Shown: positions 1 through 13,708 of the stretch, one piece after another
Layout of the letters: each line of letters opens with the position of its first letter
How positions within the stretch are numbered: the first letter of the stretch is position 1
NCBI GenBank assembly: GCA_013396635.1
Contig: WBMW01001297.1
Location: forward strand, 591,221-655,220
Source: Penelope pileata
Taxonomy: Eukaryota; Chordata; Aves; Galliformes; Cracidae
Reading direction: 5' to 3'
Length of the DNA: 64,000 bases
Program-made: the position numbers and the translations under genes
Notes under the pieces: model-generated
Told to the model about the DNA's origin: nothing
The model's input: the letters and a program-made list of their open reading frames with translations, nothing else
Databases searched by the model: none

Positions 1-3000
1 TTCACATATCAATGCAGATAAATTTAAATGTATGACATTTAGGCAGGGAATACACTAACTGCTGGACTCTGTGAGCATCTACCTTCCCCTGATGTTTTAA
101 CCTGTGTGATAAGACCCAGGCCAAGCATGGATGTATACATCTACTTTGCATAATTTCCTGAGGAAATGCATCTTGTGCAATCACATCGATATCTTACTCT
201 CTTTATACATCTCCACTCTTCCTTAATTCTTACCTTTATTTCAATGAAAGCTGATTCAACTCTCTGATATCCAGAGAAATTGAAAATGAGAAATTAAAAA
301 TTAAAGTTTTAAATTTTAAAAATTAAAAACTAAAACTCCAGATGTTTTGCTAAAGCAGGTGGCTGGGCAAAAGAGAAGTTCTCGTTAATGTTTTAATCGT
401 TAGAAAGCACCAACACACATTCACTGCTTTTAAAGCAGAAGGGAATCCACTGTTACAAAGGCCAAAGCAGCAGGAAGAATTTCAGACAGCAGCAGTATTT
501 TCTCAGGCACAAGAGCAAGTCAGTCTGGAAACACATTTCCACAGAAGAAGGATCACTCTTTCTGCTGTTTTTTCAGTGGCTACTCATTGAGTCATTTTGA
601 CTCCAACTGCATCCTAGCAACTGCTGTAAAGAAAGTGCATTTCAAGGTCTAAACACGAGTGAATTGATAAGTCATTTTCAAAATTCAAGTCATTCAGTTT
701 TGACTAAATTTTAATAGAATTTAATGGATATCAACCCCTTGGAAGAGGAAGCCTTTCCTCTAGCATTATTATCTTATTTTTTCCTGTTTGTTCACTCCTT
801 TATTGTGGACAAAATCCTTTCTTTCCCAACATTCTTTAAGTGGAACTGTGCAAATGGATGTACCCGATGGCATCCACTGGCCATTTTCTTTATACAAAGT
901 TGTATAATGCTAAGAAAAATCCTGGAGATATCTTAACGTACGACATCATGGCATCTGCTGTGGAAGTGATTTGACAGAACCCTTTAACATTAGCATATGT
1001 TCTTTAGAAATCGGTCCGGTGCCATAAGTTAGTGAGAAACAGACCCTAGGTTAAGGAATGAAGAAGCTGTGATAAGTTTCAAGAGGAAAATTCTTCCTGA
1101 ATACATCTATCCTTTTTTATGATCTGTTCAGCCTGATACAAATCCTTAAATAGCAAGTTGAGTATATTCTGCTTCTAAAGGTTGACAAACATTAAATGAC
1201 AGCTGTACAGAAAAACGCTGGTTGGCACTTTGAGGAAGCTCCATTCAATAGCTCTAAACCTGATCCCTGGGATCCACGTCTGGTGTCAGGCAACACCCGT
1301 CTCACAGTGCGGCTCGTTTCTGCCTTCATCTCTCGGCATGGTCAGTACTCACCGAGACTGACTGGTGCCTGTGTTCCTGGGGGCACTTTTGGCCTAACTT
1401 CTCTCTTTGCTCTTAATTTCTGTATGCGTAAGTTCTTCTTTCATAGCTTTGTGAATCACCCCAAAAGTGTGTGCAGTTCATTTTCTCACGTCTTCATCTC
1501 ACATCTGAGCTCTAGCAACATACTTTCCTTTACTAACTGCTCAGACATTCATCGGCATAAATCTGATAAAAAGACCAGGTAAACTGTGTTTATGTTAAGC
1601 CATGTTTTTCTACAAGAAAAGGTCCCTAGCAAACTGACATCTGGTGTTCCGTAATTGCATTGATTGCAGTTGAAAATGGATTATGTTCATTCCTGAACAA
1701 TTCTGAGTCGCTTTAAAAGAAGACTTTAGCCTACATAGGGGTATTCGTAGGCATCCCACACTGCACAGCATTTTTTATACATCGCTTTTTGTCCTGTTAA
1801 CATTCTGATATCATCTTGAACAGATAGGTATGGACCTTACTAGATACACAAGCTGCTGTGTCCTCCCGTGCCTTTCTTTGGCCATGCCTTCTGTAGCGGT
1901 GTGGGCTTGTGCTCAAGGCACAAATACCACCAGAGCTCAACATTTCTTACAGACAGAGCCAGATCTTGCTTGGTTTCTTGGTGCCCCTTGGGTTGAGGCC
2001 AGTCTAGGAGTTGCAAGTAGCTGTGCTGTTCAATTTTCATTCAGGGGTGTCCATAGACATTCATTTCATGCTAGGCACACTCTGAAACCCACAAAACATT
2101 TCTGAATTCAACGGCACAAACTGAAGAGCTTTAGTGGATTGAAGGATGGAGCAGGAGAAGCCAACGGCAATAACATTATTCTCTGCTTTGGCACTAGGAG
2201 GGAGTTAAAATGCTTTGATATCCCTTCAGCAGTCCCTAGATATGGGGAATTCCCTTCTTGCCCCAGAATAGCAACTGATGTAACCATATGTGTAGAAGAA
2301 TTTAATCAAGCACAGAAGACAAATTAATAAAAATGGTGATAGTGTGTCAAGGAGGGGGAAAAAAAAAACAATAAATCCTTTCCTTCAAAAGTGACTAGAA
2401 GCCCTGAAACAAAGAATTATGCTTTGCTTGTCTATTTTTATTTCTAGACTCAGTAGACTCAGTCCCAAAAGGCAGAATCTAACATTGAACCTCAGTGTTT
2501 TCCTGACAATGACATTATACGAAGGTCGTCAGCTGTGACTTAGTCCTTCTGTAATACAATGAGTAATAATGGCAAAATCATATTTGACTGAGAGACATTT
2601 AGGATGGGAACAGAGGAAGGAAATGACTCTGACAAGTCAGGAAAAAAGCTTAAAATGGAACGAAGTTTCAGGAAGAATTAATCTTTTTGGTTGTCAAGCC
2701 AGTTGGCTCGTTTTCCTCTTTGGGGACAAACTGAAGAGAACGAAATGCATTTATTTTCATCTCTGGATTTCTAATCTCTGCATATCTGGGCAGCCTCACT
2801 ATTCTCATCTGCATTTGCCATGCAATTCATACTACGTGAGCATTGTGCATGGAAGCGCACTATAGATTTTGTTACTTGGTTGACAGAAGTGCCAGCTTAT
2901 AAAGCGAACTGAGAACAGTGGGAATACAGATGCCTGCCAAATGCTGAACGCCAGATGGGTGACATATTGGGTTACACATACGATATCTGAAAGTAAGGAG

Positions 3001-3390
3001 TCCTGGATGGAAGCACCCCTTCACCCCAAGGACTGGGAGTGAAAATTGCTACCATGACTCCATAAAGCTGAAACTCCTTTCATATGTGCATGGCAGAACT
3101 CAGTTCCTCAGCTATAGGAATCCAATGTATCTCATTGACGTCATTCTTTAATGGCATTGAAAATTAACACCATTATCTTTGTCTCTTTATTCTCAGGTAA
3201 TCGTGGTCCAATTTCATTAAAAATACAACATTTGTTATCTTCAGCTCCGACTCTACAAACTCTCCTTTGACATACCCCCTTCTACACAGGGCCAGCATAC
3301 AACATAAAACTGATTATGCTTTTTTTTTTTTCCACAACCCAAATAATTTCTGATCTGTGAGGAACTGCAAGGCTGAATACTGGCATAAAT

Positions 3391-3435
3391 CCTTTTCCTN
3401 TTTTCTTTTCTTTTCTTTTCTTTTCTTTTCTTTTT
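3391..3435 (+). repeat. (TTTTC)n microsatellite
   Basis: About seven units of TTTTC, interrupted by an ambiguous base at 3400. It is a pure pyrimidine tract on the plus strand, within SLC17A6 intron 3. Confidence 0.95.
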
Positions 3436-6400
3436 GTGCAAAACAATATTTCAGCAGAAATATGCAGAGATTTATCAAAATCCTTTCTTCTGCAGATGTT
3501 GGTAACAATGACAATTTGTTGTCATCTTTTGTAACTTTGTTTTTTCTTTGAGCTGTACAGTGACTGAATGTATAGGAATTCCAGGTTTCTAGCTGCTACT
3601 TAATATTTCCTTGTTACAAAGAGTCACCTTATTACGAATAAGCGTGATGAGGGTCTTCTAAGACTTACATGAGAGCGTAAGCATTTTGTGAACTCAGATT
3701 TGCTCTGATTTGATCCACCAATTTTGAGGACAAATAAATCCCAAAATATTCCCAAGTCTCTTAGTGCAATAAACCTTGCAAGGACAGGACCAAGCACCAG
3801 AGTGAGATGCCATGCAGAGGTTAAGTCAATACATATCAGTAACACAATCCCCTTCACCTTCTGCCTTCTCTGAGCCCCATTAGTGCCACTGATGCATAGA
3901 GGTCAAACCAAGACCCCAGATACTTCCCAGGCAGATCCATTTGCACTTCAGATATATTTTTGATAGTGTGTATTTTTTGAAGACTTTGGCACTCAATGAC
4001 AGCATCATGGTAATGGATGTTGGATGTAAAAGTCTCCTGGGTCATTAAATTCTGATCGCTGCTCTTACCAGCAAGTGAATTACATCATCCTTTCATCAGC
4101 AGACCAAGTTCCAACTCAGAAGTAATTAGCATTTGTCCTACTTATTTTGGAAGCCTTTCCAGCTTGTTACTTCCTACATCTAATAGATGTATTGCACCCA
4201 TGCTGTCTTATTTTAACAGCTCTAATATCAGCAGTTTACCCCAACAGCAATCCTCTCTTCCTTCTTTTGCATCACTAAGCAAGCTGAGCCCTCTCCATCT
4301 CATCTTCCTTATTCTTCATTCATTCCATCACCCTACTAGCCCTCTCTCTCCTGTTTGAATTCAGCTGGGGAATCTCTCAGGCCTGTGGTTTCATTTTACA
4401 GCTTGTTATGTCCATGTATGTCTAGATAAAACTCAAACTCATTCTTTCTAACTCATTAGCTTCGGGTTGGCTTGCTCTTTAAATGCGTCATCTCCTAGGT
4501 CATGTTTCAAACCAAGACCATCTCATTCAAATTATGTTACTGAGTTCCAGATCTTAGGCTGTGATTCATAACTGCCTCTCAATTTACAGATGGATAATGC
4601 AATTATAAAATAAATCATCCATGTTTTTACTTTAAAATATTTTGTGGATCTGGCAATGTATGATCTCATAGGCTGTATTTGTGCTGCTTTGTGGAGTATT
4701 TTCTGACATAGGCTACGTGTTACAAATGGCTGTATCTGTACTGCTCGGGTTTAATGTGGATTCCTTCAGAGCAAAGTGACAGGGACATTAATATTTTTAC
4801 GTAATTAGCCTATAAAGCATTTTGTAGCGTGAAATCCAGTGTACATATTGTGCTGGGGGTGAAGTACCAAAGCAGGTAGAGGTGACTGAGGACATTTGCT
4901 GAGAAAAGTGCCTGGCATCAGAGGGGACTAGATTTTTCCCAGTGAAAGGTGCCCTGCTTGTGAGGTATCATACATGCAGTGAGGATTCTAGAGGTTACGG
5001 ATCTGGGAGAGAACTGGAAGCAAAGGCATTAAGCAGCACTGACATATCTGGAAGATATTTTCTGCTATCCTATATCCAAATAGTTCAAAAACTCCACCTT
5101 CTGTGCACTTGTGCCAGTCAACTGAGAGTACCATGCTTTTCAGCAACAAAGAAAATAGTATTTTAACCTATAATGTTAATGCTTGAAATTTACATGGAAG
5201 CTCTATTTTTGATACTGTTAATGATAATTTGCTTACTTGCAGTTTATGTAGATGTAAACAGTGCTCAAACTAACTTCTGAGAAGATTGTTTTTCCTCCAC
5301 ATTGCATGGTGACAATTGTTTACATCTTTCCAGCTGTTTCCCCATGCCTCAGTGGTTCCCTTCCTGACTGCAAACTGTGAGCAGCCACTCATTTGGAATA
5401 TTACATTCCTTATACTCATGTTTATTAAGTGCGTACCTGTCGTGTCACTTATTCATCTCCTCTGTGGCCTAAATGATCCCAATAATATTTCTCTTATTCT
5501 GGTTGTCTTTCTGCTTTGTAATCATGCTGATTACACTTCTTGGGATATTTTCTACTTCAGTTTCCTTATGTGAAATGGACTAAGTGAAAGTGAACCCAGT
5601 ACAGGGAGCCGTGTAACTATTCTGCAACGTTATTCCATCATTCTGACTTATCTCTAGCACAGACTAATTTCCTCATGCCTCTGTTAACCTTTCTACTGTA
5701 GACATATTTACCTTAAAGGCCTGCCCTGGCAGTTTGTGTCTTTATGAATGATAGGTAGAATGTAGAGTTTTTTTCTGAATCAGGCCCTTACTCTGCACAA
5801 AATGGCATAGAGCTAACAAAGCTGGGATTAGACATGAATGTTAGAGTGGTTGATCAGCTCAGCTGCCTAGCAAAGCAGACAGAACAAGCTACCTTCCACA
5901 TTGGAGGGAAGCACATATTCCCAAGTGCCAGTCTTAGGCTGAATGTGCTTCAGTGAGAGAATCGCCTAAAACAGAGCACGATTTGATAGCAGTGTGTGGC
6001 CAGAAGCCGTAGCACAGCAGCTCTATTTGTCTTTTTAAAAATATGATAGAACAGGTTATTTTCATTCATATGTGTACAGGGGAGGAGGGGGATATGTTTA
6101 TGTGCCCTTCACACTAAATCCTATTACAAGCCCTTCGTGAAGCATTAATATGTAAAAGCCAACCTCCTGCCATCTAATCTCGTATAATAAGGGTTTGGCT
6201 ACATTATTAATTTTTGTCACACATCTGAGCCCCCCTTTTATCAACCAAAACCCCCATTCAAATCCCTTGGTGCATCATTATATTGTGAAAACAGCTTCAT
6301 CACTCATGACAGAAAAATGGAAGGACCGCGAGCCATATGGCAGAGGGAGCAGCAGCACCAGCCGCCCGGAGATGCTCCCCGGTCCCTTCCTCGCAGTGAC

Positions 6401-6826
6401 TGGTGCCTGAGAGACCCTGCAATGCAGTAAGGTGACAAAATCATCTTCGTTTTTTGTGCAAAATTGGCTTCTTTGCCTGGAAACAGACAAACCCGACACC
6501 AGTGCCTGGGATCTTAGCCCAGATAAATCTGCGGGATTTTGAACTGAATGTGAAAGGTGGAGCTGGCAAGTACAACGCCAGGGTTCTCCCTTACAGTGCA
6601 AGGTCAAGCCATGTCTTCAGAGGCTCGGAAGCTGGCTCCTGTCTAGCCATTCCATCCTTATGCTGTGAGTTATATATTGTTTGCAAAACAAACAAACAAA
6701 AACAGCAACCCACATATCTCTACCTACAGCAAAATTTAAAGATGTAAAGTTCCTTTATACTCCAGCTTTTATGTTTCATGCTTGTTGTCGTTAAGACTGA
6801 TTGAGTTAGAGAGAAAGAAACCTTTT

Positions 6827-6918
6827 CTGGAGGTTGGTGGCCCTTCCTGTGGCAGGGGAGTTGGAACTTGATGATCCTTGGGGTCCCTTCCAACCCAAGC
6901 CGTTCTGTGAGCCTATGA
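6827..6918 (+). mobile_element. CR1 LINE 3' tail fragment
   Basis: Matches the 3' end of avian CR1 retrotransposons: GGAGGTTGGTGGCCCTTCC, then GGCAGGGGAGTTGGAACTTG, ATGATCCTTGGGGTCCCTTC and CAACCCAAGCCGTTCTGTG. Only the non-coding tail remains, a typical 5'-truncated, old insertion. Confidence 0.9.
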
Positions 6919-7428
6919 CAGATATAATTTCAGCGACACACTTCCAGTGAAAATCCTTGGAACTCTGAGATGAAATGCTCTGACATACAGCTGTCTGAAA
7001 TATCATTCAGTTTATTCATGCAAATAATCCTATCGGATTACCTGCTGGCCACAAGGATTTAGCCCTTAATAACGAGATGAATGGCACTATAAAAACAAAG
7101 AAGAATTTGAAGTGAAAGGTTGATTTATGTATTTTCATTTGGGTTAGAATGTGACAATGGTGAAGAGTCCAACAGAGATGAGAGATAATTGGGTTGTAGA
7201 GAAATTTAGTGTAGTCCAGTAATGATGATCCTTAATGCGAATAGTGCCAGGATTTGTGTTTTAGCAGATAATGAGAAGTGTAAGTCATTACTCTGGCATT
7301 ATAAGGTGATTTCTTACGTTTTTTAAAAATTGTCATTCTATTCTGGTTTCTTTAGATCTGTGTGCGAGAGAGTTCTAATGTTTAGCTGTATACAAATGAG
7401 TCAAAGTAGTCAGCTTTGTTTTATCAAA

Positions 7429-7451
7429 AGATCTGTGATTATCACAGATCT
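7429..7451. repeat. Near-perfect 23-bp palindrome
   Basis: AGATCTGTGAT, a central T, then ATCACAGATCT: two perfect 11-bp arms. The flanking CAAA and TTTG extend the pairing after a one-base bulge. It is intronic in SLC17A6; function unknown. Confidence 0.85.
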
Positions 7452-10273
7452 ATTTTTGAAACTGTTCGGCATATACAGCCAAAACCAGCATTTATGTCCT
7501 GAACATGTAACTGCACGCTTGGGATTGAATCCCCCAGCCCGTGCGACCTAACAGCGGAGCGTTCGTTCCAGAGAGCCTTTCTTAGTGATATAAATGTGTT
7601 AAACCTGCTACCTAGAAAACGAGCAAGGAAATCCTGCCACGGCGTTCTGGTAATGCTTTTGCCAGGACAATGTCTTTACCGCAGATTCCCAGTGTGTTTC
7701 TTAAATAATTTTTAAAGGGTGTATCCACAGTTAGAACATAACTGTATTTAAGTTCTCCTGCGATGAGGTGGTAAAACCAGCATGGGTTGGCACCTTTCCA
7801 TGTACTTGCGGCAGCGCAGCAGGAGGTTTGTTCACAGACAGCTGCAGCTTGGGATTGTATGAATGTGGGGTAGGAAATAATAACTTAAAGAAAATTATTG
7901 TTTTTCTAGGTTAATGACAAAGCAGGTAATAATGCTTGGGCCAGGAAAATATCAGTTCGCCTGGCCTGACGTTCTCTGTGGCATTAGCCCTCGTGTTTTG
8001 CTTAATTATCTCTTAAGTTTCACTTAATTATCACCATACTGAAAACATTTCTTTGGAATAGCTAAACTGCAATTTTCAGAATAGAAAGCTGATACCCAAA
8101 GAAGAAGAATCTAGTATATCATTTCCCAGCAGTGGCTAGTTGTTATTTTTAATATTTATGATTTTTGGTTTTTTCATTTAACTGACTTTTACTTACTGAT
8201 TATTGTTATATTTTTCTATCTTTCTAGAACACACATTGATACCAAGCATTTTTTCTCTAGTGGAGTTACTTGTATATTTTATAATAAAATCAAGTTGCCT
8301 CCAAGTGTTCTTTCTGATACACTGAATACATAGTTCTTGCTATTCCTTTCGCTATATGGCATTGCATTCTATCTTTTAAGTCATTTTGTGGCCCTCCTGT
8401 ATCCCATCTCTGATTCTTTAACACTCATATTAATACTCATGTACCCAAATTACTTGCAACAATCCATAGTAATTTCCATTGACCTAAATACATGGACCAT
8501 TCTAAATCCAGAAAAAAACATATCCCAGGATTACATCGACTTCCTGGCCAGAGCATCACGCTGGGAGCTCATCGACTGTGTTCTGGTCCAGAACAGCTTA
8601 AGAACCCACTTTAAGGTCACAGCTTTGCAGAGTGCTTTCCCACTCCCTGATGTTACTTTGTATTTGAGCCTAATATGTCTTACTTTGAACAGAAAAGAGT
8701 CTAAAGTGATCTTCAGTACATCATCTGATTGCCCGATCCATTTTTTACCCACTGATAACGGTGCATATCAGCATTTGTATGTATTCCTGAAATGGCTGGT
8801 GAAATGTGAACATAACAGTAGATCTTGCTTAAGGACTTCTCAGCACTATCTTGACAGTATCTTAATCAAAACAGCACTATAATCTTCACAGCCTGCCAGT
8901 GTGACCTGTACCACCAGCCCAGCTGCACTCGCTTGGTTGTGCAAAACGCAAAAAAGAAGGGACTCCATCACACCGTGGCAAATACCCCGGGTGACCTGGG
9001 GTCTCCATGCAGTAGACAGGCAGGGAAAAGCACATTCTGGGAGTGAGGAACTACACCTGAAGTGCTTCCTAACACACTTGTTAAGTTTAACAGCACGGAT
9101 CCTCCTGGAGGATCTCAAAGGCAAGAAAAACCGCGCTAGTTTTCAGACTGTATCCTGACACAGTTTTCAGAGCTTCAGAACATCCAAATCTGTTTGTAAT
9201 GAGGTCGTTAAAAAACTACAAAAGAATGTAATTATTAAATTTCAGTTCTGAGTTTCTTATCATAATAGTGCATTTCTAGAATTGTTTTAAAACATTTAAA
9301 AATCTTGACCATCATATTCCATTTAAATCAAATTTTGAGAGAGAAATTTGAATACCACCAAACTACAAATTTTTTTCTTCTTTTCAATAAGATTTCAGTC
9401 TTTCACTTCGAATGACTGCCTTTTTTTTAATTCTTGAAGATGAGGTGAAGTCTGATTAGCCCCAGCTGAAGTTCTTTTAATGACCTAAGTAGAAATTAAG
9501 ACCCGGTGGGGTTAGGAGGCTGCCAGCCTTTCAGACCGTTTCTGTTCACCCTACACAGTAGCTGTGTAATGACAGCCCCTCTGCTGAGAGCCATTGTAAT
9601 GCTGACAGTCAAACCTGTAGTTTAAAAGCATTAAAATGAAACCTTTTTTTGTGCTCTTAAATGGCATTAACTGCCCTTCTGAATAAAAGCTCAGCTAATT
9701 AGATGGTGTGGATACATGATGTCAGTGCGTAACACTTGAGTTCACGTTTCCTTGCATTTTTCGAGGAAAAATGCCTGCAGACAAAGCAGAAGTAACTCAG
9801 TTCCTTCTTCATGAAAATGCCACTCAAAGTATTGAAAATTCACTCTGACTTCAGTGAAAAATATAACACTGAATTCCCAACAATCTCCAAAAATATCCTC
9901 CTGCTTTCAATTTCATTCTTTCGGGAGAAAGCTTTGGTATTACTAACCAGAGTGGGCTGTAACCAACAGGCATTTGTATTATTTTGAAATTGCTTATCTG
10001 TTCTTGCCCCTACTGACTCAAAAGCTCTCAATCACAGCTGATTTTTCTTGACAAAGGTATTTACACAAACACCTCTGCAAAAACCATTAATTCTACTCCA
10101 GTTGTAGAGCAGCATGGGGAGAAGAGCACTGTGGTATGCGGCTGTACATGACGTCAGGTGTGGGGAACTGCCTAGAGCAGCTGCAGACTTGAATGTCTGT
10201 GTGACAAGATGCTACCAGAGCATGGCTCAAGGCTCTGTGCTATCATTTTGTAATGCTTAAATGATGGCAGGGA

Positions 10274-10432
10274 TAATCACAGAATCATAGAATGGTTCAG
10301 GTTGGAAGGGACCTTAGAGATCATCTTGTTCCAACCCCCCTGCCATGGGCAAGGACACCTCCCACCAGACCAGGTTGCCCAAAGCCCCATCCAGCCTGGC
10401 TTTGAACACTGCCAGGGAGGGGGCAGCCACAA
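10274..10432 (-). mobile_element. CR1 LINE 3' tail fragment, inverted
   Basis: On the plus strand it reads AATCACAGAATCATAGAATG, then GGTTGGAAGGGACCTTAGAG, CACCTCCCACCAGACCAGG and CTTTGAACACTGCCAGGGAG. This is the reverse complement of a CR1 3' end. It resembles the tail of the longer CR1 at 48055-49375 closely enough to be the same or a sister subfamily. It lies in SLC17A6 intron 3 in the gene's own orientation. Confidence 0.93.
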
Positions 10433-13400
10433 CTGTTCATTGTTCATTGAAAACTTAACTTTGAAAAAGGATATAGGTGAAATAAACCCTATCTATGGGA
10501 CTCCACCTTGTGCCTCCCTGTTCTTCCAGCCCCCTGTCCTTGGCTGCACGGTCATTTTGTCCCAGCACCTTCCAGATGCAGGTCCTCCTCTGCAGGAAGA
10601 GGTCTCCAGTCTTGTAGAAAAAGGGAATCCTCTCACACATTAGTCAAGGGGTGCAAGTTTAAAGCTTTACTGATCATCAGTGGGGGCTCACCTGAGGCTC
10701 GGTCCATGTCTTTCAAAAAATTGTTTCTTGCAACGTCCTGAATGTTCCCTATTCCTATGGAAGTCAACAAAGATTGAAAGTGTGCAGGAGCACTGACCTG
10801 CCAGCTTCTACTGATGACCAGAGCAGTAAGCGCTCAGGATGGATATTTCTGAATGTTCTCTGAGATTTTCAAAGGTGGTTTTGTTTGATCTTGTCGGTAC
10901 TACAGTAGTGTAAACACGTCTCTGTAAATAAAGCATTTTCCTTAGTGTTGGGCTGAAAAGTAACAAGTTTATCAGTGATGTAATATGAGATAGATTGAGA
11001 TCCAAGCTATCAAGCACAAATTTCTGAGAAACTCCATTTACTACTTATGGATCTGTAAATTACTAAATATGGTCTGTCAGAAGCAATGGGGATCTGTGCA
11101 TGTTAAGAGCAGTGGGTCAAAGCAGAACAGAATAACTACGCAGCAGGAGCCCTGAGCTCTACAGTTAGCAAAGGATGTCCAAAAATGCTGCCTGTTGGCA
11201 GGCTCAATTGAAAGAAACGTATTAGAGAGTCCGGAGCTCAGTGTTGCTAATTCTTGATTGGCAGTGGGCATTTTAAAACAAGGGCAGGATCAAAATCAAA
11301 GATTTCAGCCCAGCTTGAAATGAACGCGTTGTGCAGTGTAGAAAGGTTTGTTTGATGCCACAGGAGGGTCAGTTCTCCTATGCGTTGTACCTTAGTGACA
11401 CTTTCAAGTTTTGTCAACCCAATCTCTATAATTGGTTGCTAGACTGAATCTTAATATCAAGCCAACTCAGTCCTGTACACTTTGCTACTCCCTGTCAACA
11501 AATTAAGCTCACAAAACACACCACAACTCTCTTCCCAGTTTCCCTCCTTGACACTCTTGGCACATGGGAACTGCTTTTTCATTCAAGCTCTTTTCGATAG
11601 AATCGTAATCTCCTTCACTCACATGGAATGAATTATTCTTCCACTTGAAAAATCTCAATGTTTCTTTTTTTCAAAGCTGTTTCTCATAGATTGCCTTTGA
11701 TCTGATTATGCTATAGGAGAGTTTTGTTTTGCTTTATGTGGAGGATACCTGAAGTTAGATTTTCTACATTAATTCAAACTTGCTCTGAATACAAAGGAAA
11801 CCATTGGTGTCACAAAGATATTCAGAGATGCTTAAAAAACAAAAATTACTTGGCTCTCTCCTGCCTCAGTTTGAAGGGACCAGCTGAGGCTGTAGAACAT
11901 GCAAAACAACAGAGAATTTTACAGCTTATTTTCTAAAGGTACTTTAAGCACTCTGATTTTTTCTTATGCGAAGTTTATCGGCACGGGTGTAGACATCAAG
12001 CTTTGCATCTGATTCTGGGTGTCACAGAACCCTGCAGCCATCCGGTTCTGTCCAAGCTGGATGTGTAGATTTCAAAATGTTTGTAGCAGTCAGGAACTAA
12101 TGTGGCTTCTTGCCTCCTCAATGCGCTGTTATTCCAAGCACTACATCTAACAATCCGTGTCTCTATTCTGTGCCATTTTAATCTGCAAACTAAATAAAAA
12201 TCACGGACGCTATCTATATTGTACTGGCTGCAGTTACTAGCAGGAGTGTCACAGCTACTTCCTTAATCCGTGCTTTCTGTGCTCGTTTGCCTCGTGTTGG
12301 AGTTGTTTCAGAGGCTTCCACGGGGCTAATAACTAACAGCTAATCTACAGAAATTGCTGAGTTAAAATATTTCCAGGTTAACAGCTGGAGCCAGTTGACA
12401 CTTAGTGATATAAATATTCATAAATAGGAGGAAAAATTGACTGAGTTGTGTCAGGCAGTGTGTTTCTACTGCTCAGTTTTCTTGAGAAGGTCCGTGCCAT
12501 TGTCTTGCAAATCTTTGTAGTGGCTCCACTTTCAATCTGGATGGACGCAAATTGCTGGCATTACTAGGGCAAATAAGGACAGGCTTTTGTTTCTGAGTCA
12601 GATTCAGCGGACTGAACTGATGTAAAACTATTGATCCCGAGGAGCTACAGACTCTGCCAAGATGCGGAAATGGTTAAAGAAGGAGCCCTTTAGCTAGCTG
12701 ATCACTGTTCTTTGAAACAGCCTGTCAGACCTCTGAACTGTTACCAAAAAGATGGCACCAGCAAACTGACAGGCAACGGATATCCCACTTCAATATATGT
12801 TGCATTCTGGGTTTGTTTACCAAAGGAGGGTTATCTTGGTTACAGAAGATCCATCCATTAGTAAATGCTCATTATTTTTAACGTAGATATCTGTCTAAGA
12901 GGTACCTTAGACAGTATTTTTTGCACTAGCTCCCCTCTTTCTCAAACAAATACCAGCCAGCTTTCTCCCCAGGCAAAGTGTCTCTGTCAGCCTATGCCTA
13001 CCTTTGATGTTGCACACTTCGGAGCAGAGATAAAGGTACATATCGCTGATTTTAGCAGCCATTTGCACTTAGTTAGCTATTGTTTTGAGGAGTGGCACTA
13101 GGACCTTTCCTATTTCTCCGACAGATGAGCCTGTGGCATTAAGTGTGGATGTGAAAGCCTCATGTGTCTTGAATACTCAGCGGATCTAATTAACAGGTAG
13201 AATCGCACCCTGGGTGCTTGAAAAATGGCCAGACGCCATAGAAACGAGTCCTTAAGTCCCCGCACCATCTGCACTTTCTTTTCATTGCGCAAGTCCCATT
13301 GAGACATGTTTTTCGGCCATTCTAAATTCATTTGTGTTAATGGAAAATTCCTGCCCATGGTTTTCCTTTTCCTATGAAAAATTAAATCATAAGATTCTTT

Positions 13401-13666
13401 CATGCTGCAGCGGAAAAAAACCCATCTCTCAGGCTTTGAGGAAATAATGAACCTTTGAGCGTGCCTCTGAGCACGGCTCTTCAGAACAGCGCTGCCACCA
13501 CCTCCCCAAACTGATTTTAAAGAGAAAAGAACCAAACTCCGGGATCCCCCGCGAAACCAGCGGGCAGCTCGGGGTGGGGGGGAGAAGGGGGGCACGGGAA
13601 CGGCCACTTCCCCAGATTTCCTGCTCTCCTTCCTTCCTCCTTTCAAGCGCACGCGTTCGAGCCGGG

Positions 13667-13708
13667 CCGGCTGCGGGGGGGTTGCGGGGGGGCTGCGGGG
13701 GGGCTGCG
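13667..13708 (+). repeat. GGCTGCGGGGGGG tandem G-tract
   Basis: Three to four copies of a 13-nt unit of the type G(C/T)TGCGGGGGGG are arranged head to tail. Each has a run of seven Gs, so the plus strand could form a G-quadruplex and the minus strand an i-motif. It lies about 90 nt past the SLC17A6 exon 3 donor. Confidence 0.8.

Noticed and set aside
1196..1582. 128-codon plus-strand frame
   Set aside because: No recognised family, no splice or promoter context. On the other strand it does not match any SLC17A6 exon either.
7581..12415. The 15-mer CTTAGTGATATAAAT at 7581 and again at 12401
   Set aside because: The flanks are unrelated and a shared AT-rich 15-mer within one intron may be chance; not enough to call a repeat.
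13461..13495. Possible RE1/NRSF silencer halves (CTGAGCACG ... GAACAGCGCT) near SLC17A6 exon 3
   Set aside because: Both halves carry mismatches and their spacing fits neither the canonical nor the known split form.
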